Shown: positions 1 through 23,759, numbered from the stretch's first letter. The stretch: DNA of 64,000 bases from Chrysomallon squamiferum (GCA_012295275.1 CM022666.1:11505077-11569076); one strand, 5' to 3'. The notes: a model not told the origin generated them from the letters alone. Translations and numbers: made by a program.

Positions 1-10770
<10,770 letters not shown>

Positions 10771-13610
10771 TTTTATTCTAAAATATGTCTTGTATACTGT
10801 GTGCAGAGAAGCGCTTTTTTATTAACTGAGCTGTAAATACTTCCATTGAATTTGGCTAAACAATTTGTTTAATTTTTTTTACAAAAGTTGTCTCTGACAT
10901 TGATACATAGGATGATGACATGGGCGCAGCCATATTGATATGAAATCGAGGTTGAGCGGAAAGACAATTATTTTCTGCTAGTAAAGTGGTTCTTATCTAG
11001 AACGGTCCTTTCTGAGACCAGATTGTTTTTCAATGGATACGAAAACGAACAACATATTCCATTGCTAAAGCGGACAATCATACCGATTTGATTTGTTTTC
11101 TTCAAAATAAATAATTTTATTAATGTACGGCAACTTTATACGAAATCCCGGGTAGGCTGATGTAGTTTTAGCTGAATTACAAAGCCCGCGAGCTTCTGAT
11201 TTTTGTTAAAACAAATAACTGAATATTTACAACCGTTTCTTCAAAATAAGTATGGTATTATTTGTATTGTTCGTAAGACTATGATGAATAATTATGTGAC
11301 AATCTCGAGCATTTCATTATTAACTCCAAGTTAGTCGGACTTGTGTCTTCAGAACTATTGTTGTGCATCTGTTTTTAAGTTCACTGGAATACAATATTTT
11401 GAATGGCTTGCACATACGCAAGACAGCTTTATACGATATGCAAAGAGGTCCATTGTTTTGTTTTTTGTTGAATTACAGAAGTCCGCGAACTCGCTTGCTC
11501 AGCAAACATGGAACTAAGATTATGCATGTGAATAAAGATTGTAAATAAGTTAACCCATTTGGTATATAATTTTGTTAATTTAAATCGTTCAGCATCATTC
11601 CATAATTTATGTTTTATAAACACCGCGTCTTAACGGACATTTTTTTTAGTCCGACTGGCACAAATCAAAGCTGAACTGCGTTTCAAACGTAATATTTGCT
11701 TATGAGTTCGATGATGTACTTAACACGTTTTATTTACATCCATCAAATTGATGACCAATGAACTCGATCTATTTTCAACTGTAGAAATAGCCGTGATGCT
11801 TGCTGTGGCAATGCCCGGCCACGACGAGTACTGCAAGACTTTAAACTATTTATAATATAAAATCCTAGTATGATGGAAACAAGAACAAAAAAATTGATAT
11901 ATATATATATATATAAAATATTAAAAAAACAATAATCATTCTAATATAAAATCATGTTTATTAAAATTGTTTGTTTTGTTTACATTTATTCATTTTGAAC
12001 AAAATTTCAATTTCAGTTGGCAGATCATTTACGCATAACGAATTTCATTAAAAATCGATATCTCAAATATAATTTATTCTGTAATCATAATTCAGGCAAT
12101 TTCTCAGCTGGCTTCTCCAGACATGTAATCATTAAATGTATTAGCCTACACATGCCATGCCATATAGTCCTTTATCTCAGGTACTTCTATCCAAAAGTGA
12201 AAAAGAATGAGGCTTTTTATTATTATATTCTGTTATGCTGTGTTTTATTATTTTATATTTTTTATTATTTATTACTTAATTGAATTGAATTGAATTTCTT
12301 ATTTAATGATTTTTAATTTTTTTTTTTTAAACATACATTTATATTCTTTCATAACAAAATAAAAAGTATATATATATATATAATAAATAAAAAGTTTAAA
12401 AAACACCCGTTCAACATTTCATGATCTCCATGATTTCTTACTTTAGACTTACAATTTTATCGTTAAAATTTCAGTAAAGTAGTTTTTTACGTAACGTCTT
12501 TCGGATAAAGTATCTACTTACTGTATTTGATCCTGAATACTTATAAATATAATAAATAAATAAATAAATAAATAATAGCTTCATGTTCTTGTTTATATTA
12601 CTAATACATTTAACATCCGTTTAATGCAGATTTCGGTTTCTATCCGAAACATGTTTAATTGTTTAAATGGTTTTCCCCTTTTCTTCCAAATCGGTATCAC
12701 AAGAGAAACGTTAAAATGTCTTCCATTTATTGTGGAGAGGGGTGTTTAATTTAATAAAGTGTCAGCTGGAGAAGAATTTTCAGTAAAATGCTGCGATTGC
12801 ACATTGAATATTTTATATACACATTCATCCTTTGTTGATGTTGTCAGCAATAAAGTCACTGAGAAATATTTTAACTATACACACATTTTATTGTTAAAAT
12901 ATATTTATATTTATTTATTTGTTTGTTTGTTTGTTTGTTTGTTTGTTTATTTATTTATTTATTTATTTATTTTAAAGTCTTGTTATATATGACAGTTCCT
13001 AATAAATAGTTCTGAAAAGTTATCTTTATCTACAAGGAAAAAGACCAGAATTATCCAGAATCTTTACAGACGAGAAATAAAAATGTTAGTTTAAACAGAT
13101 AACTTTAAATAATTTGATAATTTCTGTATTTTACTTCTCAAAAATATTTGAAAAAAAGAAGGTTAAATAAAATAAAGTGATACATAAATAATAATAATAC
13201 AAAATTAAGTAAAGCTTTAAAAGTTTAAAAAAAAAAAAAAAAAAATTCTTTGTGTACTAAGAATAATTAGTTGATATATAATTGAATGCATATACATTGT
13301 TTTGGTTCAACAAGTTTCATTTAACCAAATTTAAAAAAATCTTTACAATTTGTTTTTAAAAATGCATCTGGTTGACATTTTAACGGATGGAATACAAATT
13401 TCTAGATAATCGATTTTGAGCGTTTCTGGGTCTCCTTTATTGATTGAGGATTCTCATACGTTAACTGACACATTCTCTTCACGACAGTTTTAACAATCTT
13501 TCTTCAGAAAACAGTTGGAGATACTGTGTATTAAAAGTTTGTTATAACAGACAAAAGTGGCTTTGAAAATTTCTCTTCGCATCCTCTTGAAGGTGTATAT
13601 TATTTTATCA
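10771..13610. other. Intergenic: AARS2 upstream region, no gene recognised
   Basis: The first about 400 bases upstream of the AARS2 start are less AT-rich than the surroundings and should hold the promoter. A GCAGCCATATTG stretch at about 10926-10937 resembles a YY1-type site, but that is weak. Further out are only short simple repeats: an AT run near 11897-11915, ATAA repeats near 12551-12575, and GTTT/ATTT repeats at about 12900-12975. No open frame has coding character. Confidence 0.5.
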
Positions 13611-13624
13611 CGTGTGTGTGTTCA

Positions 13625-13628
<4 letters not shown>

Positions 13629-13691
<63 letters not shown>

Positions 13692-13703
13692 AGCAGCAGC
13701 AGC
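13629..13703. repeat. (GA)n microsatellite followed by (CAG)n
   Basis: A pure GA tract of about 62 bp ends in four CAG units. It faces a CT tract about 220 bp downstream. No coding sequence overlaps it. Confidence 0.97.
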
Positions 13704-13906
13704 ATTCAAATAATGCACTTTTACAAAAATGCACTTTCCCCATAAGTCACAAACTAGTACCATCTAGAAAATGTCACTAGAATTAAAATAATAAGCAAGT
13801 GTGATGCATTAGAAGTTTCAACAACATGAGATCCACAGTTTCTGTAATCTTGAAAAGTTACACCACGATGATATATCCAGAATATCATTCAGACACCGAT
13901 TTGTAT

Positions 13907-13910
<4 letters not shown>

Positions 13911-13990
<80 letters not shown>
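13911..13990. repeat. (CT)n microsatellite, 80 bp
   Basis: Uninterrupted TC dinucleotides. With the GA tract at 13629-13690 it forms a potential inverted pair. Open frames through it (poly Ser-Leu or poly Arg-Glu) are artefacts of the repeat. Confidence 0.97.
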
Positions 13991-13994
<4 letters not shown>

Positions 13995-14303
13995 CCGAAC
14001 AACATTCTGCTAATTTTGTTGTTTTTGTTTGCAATAAATACATTAATGAAAAAAGAAAGAAAGAAAAAATCACATTAGCAATAATATATCTAAATTATAT
14101 GTGTATTACCTCCCATATGTTTTCAGGGGCTTTCAGTATATATTATTTTAAAATATTGTTGTTTTTATTGCCTATCATTTCAAGTAACATGCAGCTTTTA
14201 TCTTATTCTTTTTTCCGCACAGGATTCTTAAAACGTGGTAGAAAATTAGCCTCAAGAAGTCAACTTTGCAGATCAGTAATCATTTTAACTCTTCTTTTCT
14301 TAC

Positions 14304-14337
<34 letters not shown>

Positions 14338-14891
14338 CTTTTCAAATCTGTTGTATTGACAGGCAAAATATTGAACATTTTCACCATTATTTGTTTCTTT
14401 ATTCTGATAAATTTTACTTAATGCAAACTAAACATTTTAGGCCCTCATTACTCAGAATTAGAGATGAGCATTAGCGGAAATAACTAACCTTCTGTATTAT
14501 TATCCTGAATTTTCAAAAGTGTATTTATTATTTTTTAAAACATATTTTCTAATGAACCACTCGGGCTGCAATTTGTGAAAATGTCGGAAATATACAACCT
14601 TATGCAGAACTTTTTTATTTTTTATTCATGCATTACAAAATTTGAAACGCTTTAACATAAAACTCAGCGATTGATAAAACGAATGATTCACTATCTGGAA
14701 CCTAATTAAGGTTGAGCATCTGTGTAAGTGATTATTAACTGATTGGTTTATTTTTTTACTTACTTATTTACTAACAAGTTAATCTTTAGTTTTGAAGTCG
14801 TGTTCGGAATGAGTTTTTTTCTTTTCTTGATTTATTGTTTTGAAATCATTTATACTATTTGAGATTTATGGGTTTTAACATGTAAACGAGC

Positions 14892-15210
14892 ATGAGAAAA
14901 TGATATCATTAGCACTTTTAATGAAAAAGTAAAGTTTTCTGTATCTTTTTCTAAACTCAGATACTGTACATGAGAAAATGATATCATTAGCACGTTTAAT
15001 GAAAAAGTACAGTTTTCTGTATCTTTTTCTAAACTCAGATACTGTACATGAGAAAATGATATTATTAGCACGTTTAATGAAAGAGTATAGTTTTCTGTAT
15101 CTATTTTTAAACTGTACACAGTTGTGCTTTTGTGTAATTACCAGTGTATAGTTTTCTGTATCTATTTTTGAACTGTACACAATTGTGCTTTTGTGTAATT
15201 ACCAGTCTAC
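14892..15210. repeat. Composite tandem repeat: 78-bp unit x about 2.5, then about 60-bp unit x 2
   Basis: ATGAGAAAATGATATCATTA starts at 14892 and 14970, and a one-base variant starts at 15048, giving an exact 78-bp period. The end of the unit (TTTTCTGTATCT) then re-forms a second series in which a segment containing AACTGTACACA, GTTGTGCTTTTGTGTAATTA and CCAGT occurs twice. Open frames on the minus strand here simply repeat the unit. Confidence 0.9.
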
Positions 15211-16104
15211 AGTTTGTTACTTCAGGAGTATCCGACTTGAGAGCTTTTAAAATCTCTTTTTGACATTTATTTTAGTGTTTCTTTCTCACTATAAATCGTA
15301 GATTTCCATAAACAAAAATGTATTTTGTCTATAAAAAAATTAATGAAACAAAACAATAAAAAGACAATAAATGTGAAATTAAAATTATAACAAAATATAA
15401 TTTACTTCACGAAGCAAAATAAAAAAGAGAAACAAAATGTGAAGCACATTTGTAAAAGCATAAAAACAACTTAAGAAAACCAAAAAAAACCAAAGGTATA
15501 AATTAACAATAACTTTCATGAGTTCATCTAAATAATACAACTGTAAATATATATTTTTAATAAAATTATATTTCTGTAAATTTATAATACTGAACTAAAT
15601 TAAAAACAGTCAAAATTGTTTCATTTTGTTTTAATTGCAGCTAACAGAGACAACTTTGTCATGACTTACAAACACGAAACTAATTTTGTTTAAACTTTCT
15701 AAAGGCGGAGGCATAGATTCATCATAATAGACATCTATTTTCTTTTCTTTCTTTTTTTTTTTTCGTTTCTTCTGTAATTTCAATTTTCTTTTGATAATCA
15801 TTCTTTTTCTTTCATTAATACTTTACGACACCATGCAGGAACCAAAAATATTCCTTTCAGTTAGTTTAATCTAGAAAGTGTATTATTTGGTTTCATCGAT
15901 CACAAAGAAAAATGTAATTTTGTCTGGTAAGAACTGAATGCTGTAAATTATTAGAATCTGTTTAGTAGCAAATCTTTAATCTAGTTTGTAATTTCAAAAA
16001 TGATGAATAAATAAATAAATAAATAAAATAATATTATATATAATAAATAAATAAGTAAATAAGTAAAAAAGTAAAAATACTAATAGTAATAACTGAAAGT
16101 GTTG
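15211..16104. other. Non-coding, downstream of the GPCR gene
   Basis: This about 0.9-kb AT-rich stretch should contain the 3' UTR of the minus-strand GPCR. I see no clear AATAAA on the minus strand close to the stop. TAAA-type simple repeats occupy about 16005-16065. Confidence 0.4.
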
Positions 16105-17262
16105 CTATGTAACGAGAGACGTTTCTTCTTCTCGTGTTTGCTGAGTTTCCGCCACGTCAAGTCGCACTGTGGTGAAGGACGTCTGAGACACTTCTATTTT
16201 CCTTCGAGAATTTCGAGATCGGAGAAAACATGCGATGTATATTTCAAAGAACACTTTTCTGAAATTGTCGCCGCAGACAAGGTACACAATCAAATTAACC
16301 GCAAAACTCAAGTAGTAGACAATTTGAAAAATGACCTGAATCATCTGGTCAACTGTTGGAGTGGACGAAAGTTGTTGTTCAAACGTCAGAAGTAGAATTC
16401 TTAATCGAATAATGTAACTTGGGAGGGTTAGTGACAGGAAGATGAAGGAGACTGCAAACAGCATTCTTGTTACTTTGGCTTGAGGCGAAGTCTTTTTGGA
16501 AACTTCTCGCCCATTTTGGTTAGACTGTCGTAATCTGGTTTGTCGTTTGAATGATTTGATTAAACTATGAGTTATCAAAGCCATCAGTGTAAGAATGACA
16601 AGTAACGGTATTACTAAGCTTATTATGGTGTCAACGTGAGTTAATATCCGTGTAATCTCGACGTATTGTGGATAATAGTTGCAAATTACAGTTCCGTTCA
16701 CATTATTCAATCCCGTTATCCACAACGGAAAGTGAAACAAGATGGCTCCTCCGGCAGAAAATCCTATTATGAAACCTTTTGCCTTCGATACAGTACAGAA
16801 ACGTGAAACTGCAAACGGATGACAAATTCGAATATAATTCTCCACAGTGATAAGAACCATGAGCCAGACGGAAAGAAATCCACAGACATACGTTAAAAAC
16901 ACGACGCACTGGCAGACAACATTTGTGTGATAGAGGGACACACGAAATGCATCACCTAACCATGTGACAAAGAGCGCCAGAAGAAAGCCAATGTCAGAGA
17001 CTGACCGGGCTGCCAGGTACAGACTACAAGATGTCCACCTCAGAGGTTTGCTGACGAAAGTGAAAAATGCCAACAGATTTCCTAATGTTCCAAAAACAAT
17101 GATCAAGGGTATAGATATAAAATGAAAGTGAGAGAGAACTGCTATGGCAACTCCATAATTAGCTGATGTATCTCCGCCTTGATCTGATGTTTTATTCCAC
17201 AGCTGATTTATAATGCTGCTGCTGGTGAAGTTGTCAGCACTGCTAGAAGATAAGTTCGCCAT
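16105..17262 (-). CDS. Rhodopsin-class (class A) G-protein-coupled receptor, neuropeptide-receptor-like
   Basis: A 385-residue seven-helix receptor with one uninterrupted frame. I start it at the ATG at 17262 (MANLSSSS). An upstream in-frame ATG at 17328 lies before a strong 3' splice site (TTTTTCTTTTTCAG, exon from 17277), so it is probably intronic. The N-terminus has NLS, NFT and NKT glycosylation sequons. TM1 has GTLGNLL, TM2 LAARSVSD, and TM3 ends in ENY where most family members have DRY. Cysteines near residues 117-119 and 194 can form the TM3-ECL2 disulfide. TM6 carries a Pro, and TM7 reads NLIVY instead of NPxxY. The third loop and tail are rich in Lys/Arg and Ser/Thr. The ENYIRICHP segment is like invertebrate peptide receptors, but the ligand cannot be named. 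A single coding exon is likely. Confidence 0.9.
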   Translation of the reverse strand: MANLSSSSADNFTSSSIINQLWNKTSDQGGDTSANYGVAIAVLSHFHFISIPLIIVFGTLGNLLAFFTFVSKPLRWTSCSLYLAARSVSDIGFLLALFVTWLGDAFRVSLYHTNVVCQCVVFLTYVCGFLSVWLMVLITVENYIRICHPFAVSRFCTVSKAKGFIIGFSAGGAILFHFPLWITGLNNVNGTVICNYYPQYVEITRILTHVDTIISLVIPLLVILTLMALITHSLIKSFKRQTRLRQSNQNGREVSKKTSPQAKVTRMLFAVSFIFLSLTLPSYIIRLRILLLTFEQQLSSTPTVDQMIQVIFQIVYYLSFAVNLIVYLVCGDNFRKVFFEIYIACFLRSRNSRRKIEVSQTSFTTVRLDVAETQQTREEETSLVT

Positions 17263-17340
17263 ACTTGTATTTAATTCCTGAAAAAGAAAAAGAAAATTTG
17301 TAGAATCTGTAAACCTTATCTTTTCCATGTTAATTTTAAA

Positions 17341-17650
17341 GTCTTAATTTAGAATTAAGTTGGAATAAAGTTAAATTCAAACCATTCAGTTTAATTCCAG
17401 CCAAACAGTTTCCTCTGAAGTGATAAGCAGGATGCAAGGTATTTCACTGTTACAAATGTTTCACTGACTAATCATATCGCAAGAGAGCGCGAGAAAGCCA
17501 GTACGTGGTCGGAGAGAGACGTAAACAACGTGACCACATGCGAATCGACCTCGCTGACCAGTGGTGATCTGAGCTGACTGGCTGAGCAGTCTGGTATCCG
17601 CAGAAAGTGAAAACACCTGCTGGGAGAAATGTCCAGTTAGCTTAGAGTCG
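17341..17650. other. GC-richer stretch upstream of the GPCR coding exon
   Basis: Between 17455 and 17640 base composition rises well above the local background, with CG dinucleotides and no open frame. It lies within the putative first intron of the receptor gene and could be an alternative promoter or enhancer. I see no TATA box I would trust. Confidence 0.25.
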
Positions 17651-17796
17651 GCCCTGCATCAAATAACAAAATAAAATTTTATAAGTTTTTTCATTTGATT
17701 TTAGTAAACAATGATGCTTTTTTTTCATTTGATAACTTTTCAAATTTATCCCACTCTAGGAATTTTCACTATTTTTTTAATCATCATTTTATTTAC

Positions 17797-17837
17797 TGAC
17801 GCCTGTGGAGACCAAATATGACGCCTGTGGAGACCAA
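17797..17837. repeat. Perfect 19-bp direct repeat, 22-bp period
   Basis: TGACGCCTGTGGAGACCAA occurs at 17797-17815 and again at 17819-17837, separated by three bases. It is more GC-rich than its surroundings. Confidence 0.9.
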
Positions 17838-19675
17838 GGCTACTGCCGAGTTGGATACATCGTCATTTCGTGTTCAGTGCTCATTAGCGTGAGGTTGTTC
17901 AGTCTGTTTTCATCCTCTGTGCTGGGCCTCCAAAACGCACCTACTGCTTCTGTTACAGTGCTAATCTGGCTGTGATGGTCTCATAATACTAAAACCTTTT
18001 TTCTCAGCGGATTTTATCAAACCGGATTGATTTTTGACCTGTAAAATATGCCTTCTTAGACAAAGAAGTGTCAATAATTACCGTTATTGTAATTCGTAAC
18101 TGAAAGTCCAAGTACATAATAAATTTATCATGAAAGTCAATAAAATCTCTAGAGAGAAAATGCCTTAATTAATTTCGCTAATACTGTAATTAGAATACGA
18201 TACACTATTGTCTTTGTTTGCTCTGATCTAGGGAAAAGCACGCAGGTGGTACTACTAAATAATTGAAATTAGTACTGTTGCATTTCTGTTTCTGTTTACA
18301 TATAAAACCTGAGGAGTATTTACATTTGTGATCGTAGAAGTTTACACCCACAAAAATAACCTAAACTTTATATTTATTAAAATCGGATAAAGAATATTTT
18401 CTTGTTGCTACTTGAACAAAATGATTTATCTGTTCCGCATATTGTGGAATTTCAGCTTTATCTAATAATTAATACATTTTTATAAACGTAATACTGAACA
18501 TAAATATATAAATTTGACTTTGTTTTCATTTTCTTCATCCGAAATAAACTGTTAATAATAATATGTGAATAATTTTAGATGTCCTTAGCATATACATATC
18601 TTTTCAGCTATTTATACAGAATAAGCTATTGATACTATTTATACATAATATGTGGAATTACCATTTGCGAAATCTCATAATTGTGTAATCTGAAATTCGG
18701 AAATCTCAAATTATATGAAAAATACACGAATAAAGAGACAAATTTCATTTAATGTTAGTCTACAGTTTGAGCGCGCCTTCTATCATCTGTGTAAGTAGAC
18801 GAATCATGTAGACACTCGAGTCTGACACTTGTATTATCATTTGTTGAGTTCTGGAAAAAACCCGCTGGGAGAAATTCACGCAGACATAACACAATGGTTT
18901 TATCCGTTTACACATAAACCCAAAGACCAAACACAAATACAGTTCAGATATGAAATTTAATACTCCCGCCTCGGACACTGGTTTTTACCATTACTTTAAT
19001 CCTTAGCGCATCTGCGGCTGATCGGGTGATTTGTATCAATTTAATACTGAAATATAATCGAACAGGCCACGTATAAAGTAAGACAATTTAATGTATATAT
19101 AATAATGAAAAAAAATCACATCGTATATTATCAAATTTATATATTGTTTACAAAACATATTGTGTAATGCCTGGCTTACATGTTACAACATTCTTTATAC
19201 ATCTAATTGCTTGTTATCTAACGGATTTGAGAAATAAATATAGCGATTCGCTGAGAAACAGCAATGTGTAAATATTTAGTCAGTTACAAGCATTATATGA
19301 TGCGTAAGTATTAAAATTGTATTCATTTTTCTGTTATATTCACGTAATTTCATTAAAAGATAAACATGCAGGTCATTTATCTGTTTCGAAATAATCTAGG
19401 TTATTTCTATCAAGTTGACGTTGTATTTAACAAAGAAAGAAAGTTTAGTTTCCTGCTTGATGTATTTTCACAAGTCACACATTTAGATATATAAAACACT
19501 CAGATATCTCAAATATACTGGCTATTACACACAGACAAACGCATATGCGCCTAAAGTATCTTAGAATATTTTACTATTTTCAAATGATTTAATGTTGGAA
19601 CTAATTCATAAGCATTTAATTAACCAAAAATAAACTGAGTATTGAAAACACATAAAAATAGTTTAGAACTTACCA

Positions 19676-19890
19676 TGGTCGAAGAATTTATCCATCCAAG
19701 AGATTCCTGTACTAATAACACAGTGTGGATCTAAGGAAACAGCCGATACCAAACTCAGTTCTATTATTTCTCTTGAGCCAAGTCTCTCATAGTTGGTTTT
19801 GTGATTAATAGATCTACTGAATGCCATCTGTCGAATACACCAATCAGCTGAAGGGAAACAGCATTGACGAAAACTAATAGAAACGTCCAC
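19676..19890 (-). other. Possible upstream 5' UTR exon of the GPCR gene
   Basis: On the minus strand this stretch ends at a near-consensus splice donor (CCATG then GTAAGTTC, about 19676). The GPCR coding exon at 17277 has a strong acceptor and needs an upstream exon. Joining the two gives no continuous frame into the receptor, so the exon would be untranslated. The 5' end at 19890 is arbitrary. Inference only. Confidence 0.25.
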
Positions 19891-20854
19891 AAGTGTTGTT
19901 ATTTACATAATTAAATGCTTTGAAATGAAATGTAAAATTTTAAATTATTTATGGATATGTTGACTGTTAGCGTATTCTGGGATGAAAATTGTAAAGACTT
20001 GATTAGAGGAAATTGGTGTACCCACTGAATTTAAGTGCATCTCTCTCGTTTTCATTCACGGGTCCAGATAGATACTGATACAGATACTTCCATGTGTGCA
20101 TGTATCTGAGTAACTGAGAAGGCGTGTTTGTGTTTACGCGAGTGTGTTTCTGTGAGAGGAATGTTTCTGAAGGTGTTTTCAGAAGGCTTCAGGGGATGGA
20201 CAGTGTCAGAAAAAAAAGTTATCAAACCTGAAACCAGAATTTACATATTATTCATCTGGGATGGTCTTTTATACTGCTAACCATGTTTTTATTTCTGTTC
20301 AAATCTAGGTTAATTTCATTACTTACTTTCTGTAATTAATGTACTACCTATAGGTATAAATTGGTTCAAAACGCGTTAATCTTTAGTGAGTGCTGGTTAT
20401 AAAACTTTAACGCAAAACAATAGTTATTATTGAAATGTATCGTCAAATACACATTTCGAAAATGTATGTATATCGGATACCAATGCTGCATTCATATGAT
20501 ATCGTCATTAAATGTGGCATTTAACAAATAATATATATATATATATATTAAATTTGGTTTAAATAATTACCGAATTCATCAATGTTTTGCTCATTTCAAT
20601 ACTTTGAAAAATTTATTTTAAATAAGTAACTGTAATTATCTTACATTTTTAGAGGTTCCAGCAATAAAAATAAATAAATAAATTTTAAAAGATAACAGTT
20701 TTCTCGTGTTTAAACAAAACTATTTTCAAACAATTTAAGAAATTAATACGGTTTCTAAATTTCAATTTAATCCACAAAAGAAAACTAACAACCTTTTACT
20801 GAAGCCATTACCTTACTGTAATGGATTTTGCATTAAAAAAACCCCAACCCCCCC

Positions 20855-20899
20855 CACACACACACAAACACACACACACATACACACACACACACCACA

Positions 20900-20944
<45 letters not shown>

Positions 20945-20946
20945 CA
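20855..20946. repeat. (CA)n microsatellite, interrupted
   Basis: CACA dinucleotides with a few A, T or C interruptions over about 90 bp. Confidence 0.95.
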
Positions 20947-21425
20947 AGAAAATCCGGAAAACCCATCGAATCTAAGATCTGCGTAACAAAATGTTATTTG
21001 TTAGAAACCTGCTTGTTTGAGCAAGTGGCATCGTGTTGTCCACTGCTACTTTTTATTTTAGAATGTTAGAGACACTTTGTGTTAACTGAAATAACAGCTG
21101 ACATGCCAAACCTAGCCAGTCGAGACACTGGGTAGAACGAACACACTTCATGGTAAACAGTGAGGATTTTGTAGACACTGGGAATATAATCGTCTTATTA
21201 AATGTCATGGTGTATGCTTTCCTGTCTATGGAAAAGAAATCTGAAAAAAAAGATGTCGCAGCTAATCAATAGAGTATGCAAAATGAAGATATTTCTACAA
21301 GTTAGTTTATGCTAGAAAAACCTGGCAATAAAACCTGTTCGTTATTTTTAAAAATTCAATCAGATCCGTACATAATTACAGACTTTTGTGCATTTTTAAA
21401 TAAAGTAAATTTTCAAATTCAGAAC

Positions 21426-21462
<37 letters not shown>

Positions 21463-21750
21463 GAATGAACTGTGATATTTTTTTACTTTAGACATAATCT
21501 GAACTTTCTGTAAATCGACATACCAACTTCTCGACAGAGTAATACTGCGACTTCTGAATTGCTTTGACCCTCTGTATTTATTAGTAGAGTTATATTCGTT
21601 AGTGTTGATATACTTTTTAAAAACTCTGGCACCCTGTTGCATATGAATAAATAAGAATATATTCCTCGAAGGCGATTTAAATAATTAAATGAAATTAATA
21701 CCTGCAAACGCTTCATTGATTTAAACATGGTTTGAGGGAACACTTTACAT

Positions 21751-21751
<1 letters not shown>

Positions 21752-21834
<83 letters not shown>
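21752..21834. repeat. (CT)n microsatellite, about 83 bp
   Basis: Uninterrupted CT dinucleotides. The minus-strand poly Arg-Glu frame through it is not a gene. Confidence 0.97.
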
Positions 21835-21837
<3 letters not shown>

Positions 21838-23446
21838 ATCATTCTCCATGCACTGAATTTTTAATAAGATATATTTGACCTAATTTTGTTCCATCAACAG
21901 GCAGCTGCTGTACTTGAGATTCTGCTCACGGATTTACAAATGTTCAAATTAGAGAAATATTCCTCTTGCTGTGTGGCATGTGAAAAAAAAACCGTAGTAA
22001 AAGAGGACAATTATCATTAGTTCTTCAAATAGCCCAATCAAATTCATCATGTTCACAAAGCACACGACAACGCCACGGGCGAGAAAAGCTATCGATCAGT
22101 CTCGGATTACCTCTGTCTGCCTGCAGTGGCCTGTCAAATGTAATTGTAAAGGACAACACAGAAATAAAAGGAGAAGTCCCCGAAGCATGGTATTTCAAAA
22201 TATTTTAATTATAGTGTAGAAAATTTGTACAGATCATGAACTAAAATACTGACTGTACTCTGTCAGCTATCTAATAACTTTCTACATATCACATGCACAT
22301 GAAAATAAAGAAAACACAGATAGAAAAACACAGTGAGACAAGCAGACGAGTAGAGATGGACATTCAAAGACAGATAGACAAGCAGACAAGGAAAAATACA
22401 CAAGCAGACAAGGAGAAATAGTCAGAAAGATAAAGATAAAAATGGAGAGATAGAAACACTCAAACATGTATATTAAAGCATATACAACCATAAATAAATT
22501 ATGATTATTATGATATAAATGACATAATGTTTATCAGTATTCGAATCACCAATTGTAAATACACATTTAAATACTTTTGAAAATATCCTATAACTTAAAC
22601 ATATGGAAATTGAAAACTTCGGTGTCCAATAAATTTATATCAGCACTTTTCTCAGCTTGTTATTTAATTATTATTTTAATGTCACATAATCACCTAAAAA
22701 ATAGTCTCAAGAAACAAATAAAAACATTTTACAACTTGTTCTTGCTATCTTTTTAATAAGATTACTTTACTGTGGTGAAAATGATGTATAAGAATGAAGA
22801 TTGCATCAGGATAATCATGTTAGAAAGAAAAAAATTAAAATGAACACCGACACCATCTAGCGTCCTTATTTAATTTTATCCTCGTTGATGTTCAGTCGCG
22901 AGAACAAACGATCCGTTATTTTAAAAAGAGAATTCTAAACAAGTTTTGTTACTGTCACTAATATTTCAAAGTTTAACTAATTTGATTTAAGGGTATTACC
23001 GATTCGATATAATAGTTAGATCACATTCAAAGCAAAATAATGTTCAAGAACGATAACAGATTAAATTAATGTAGTCTTTTAAGCTAAGCCAAATGATATT
23101 AAAACCACTCGGAACAGTTAAAGGTTGACTCTGACAGTATGAATAAATGCTCTAATAAAATTCTTTATTTTTCCAAGTTATTATTTTATTATTCTGGGCG
23201 ACCTATAAACGGTCAGTAACAAAGTATGACAGTAAAATAATACTGTTTCAAACAGTTTAGCATCGCTACTTTACCATTATTAACTGACAGTATACATTTC
23301 AAGGTGATTTTTATAATTTATCCGATACAGCTGCAAAATTGTTGTTATATAGAATTTGGGATTCCGAACACTTTTTTTTTATCAGAAATATTGACCTGAA
23401 ATGAAAAATCAAAATTTTAGAATTATTATTATTATTATTGTTGTTG

Positions 23447-23484
<38 letters not shown>

Positions 23485-23759
23485 TTTTATTATTATTATT
23501 TGGAAATTTTTTAATTTATTTTTTTATATAGAAAAAATTGGTGAGTATAATAATGTCAAACTTTTATGAAATGTATTTGTTTTGCTGAAATACTCTTTCC
23601 TTTATTGCTAAATAAGATAGAAAAAGGTTTGTGTATATATATATATACTCACACAAATACATATATACACCTGTAAACGGAAAAATCACCCCTGCACACA
23701 TTAGTATTGACGTATATACGATACCACACTTAGTACTGACATAAAAATGCTTGATTTAC

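Larger units (their letters stand above)
19891..23750. other. Gene-poor intergenic region with microsatellites
   Basis: AT-rich DNA with no supported exon. It contains CA repeats (about 20855-20946), a poly-A run (21424-21453), a CT tract (21752-21834) and a TTA/TTG triplet tract (about 23424-23500). The open frames through the CA, CT and poly-A tracts are repeat artefacts. Confidence 0.6.

Noticed and set aside
13826-14359. 177-codon plus-strand frame
   Set aside because: Created by the CT tract and a poly-T run; no coding composition outside them.
18760-18978. 72-codon minus-strand frame between the GPCR exon and its putative 5' exon
   Set aside because: No recognisable domain and no strong splice sites; consistent with chance in a less AT-rich stretch.
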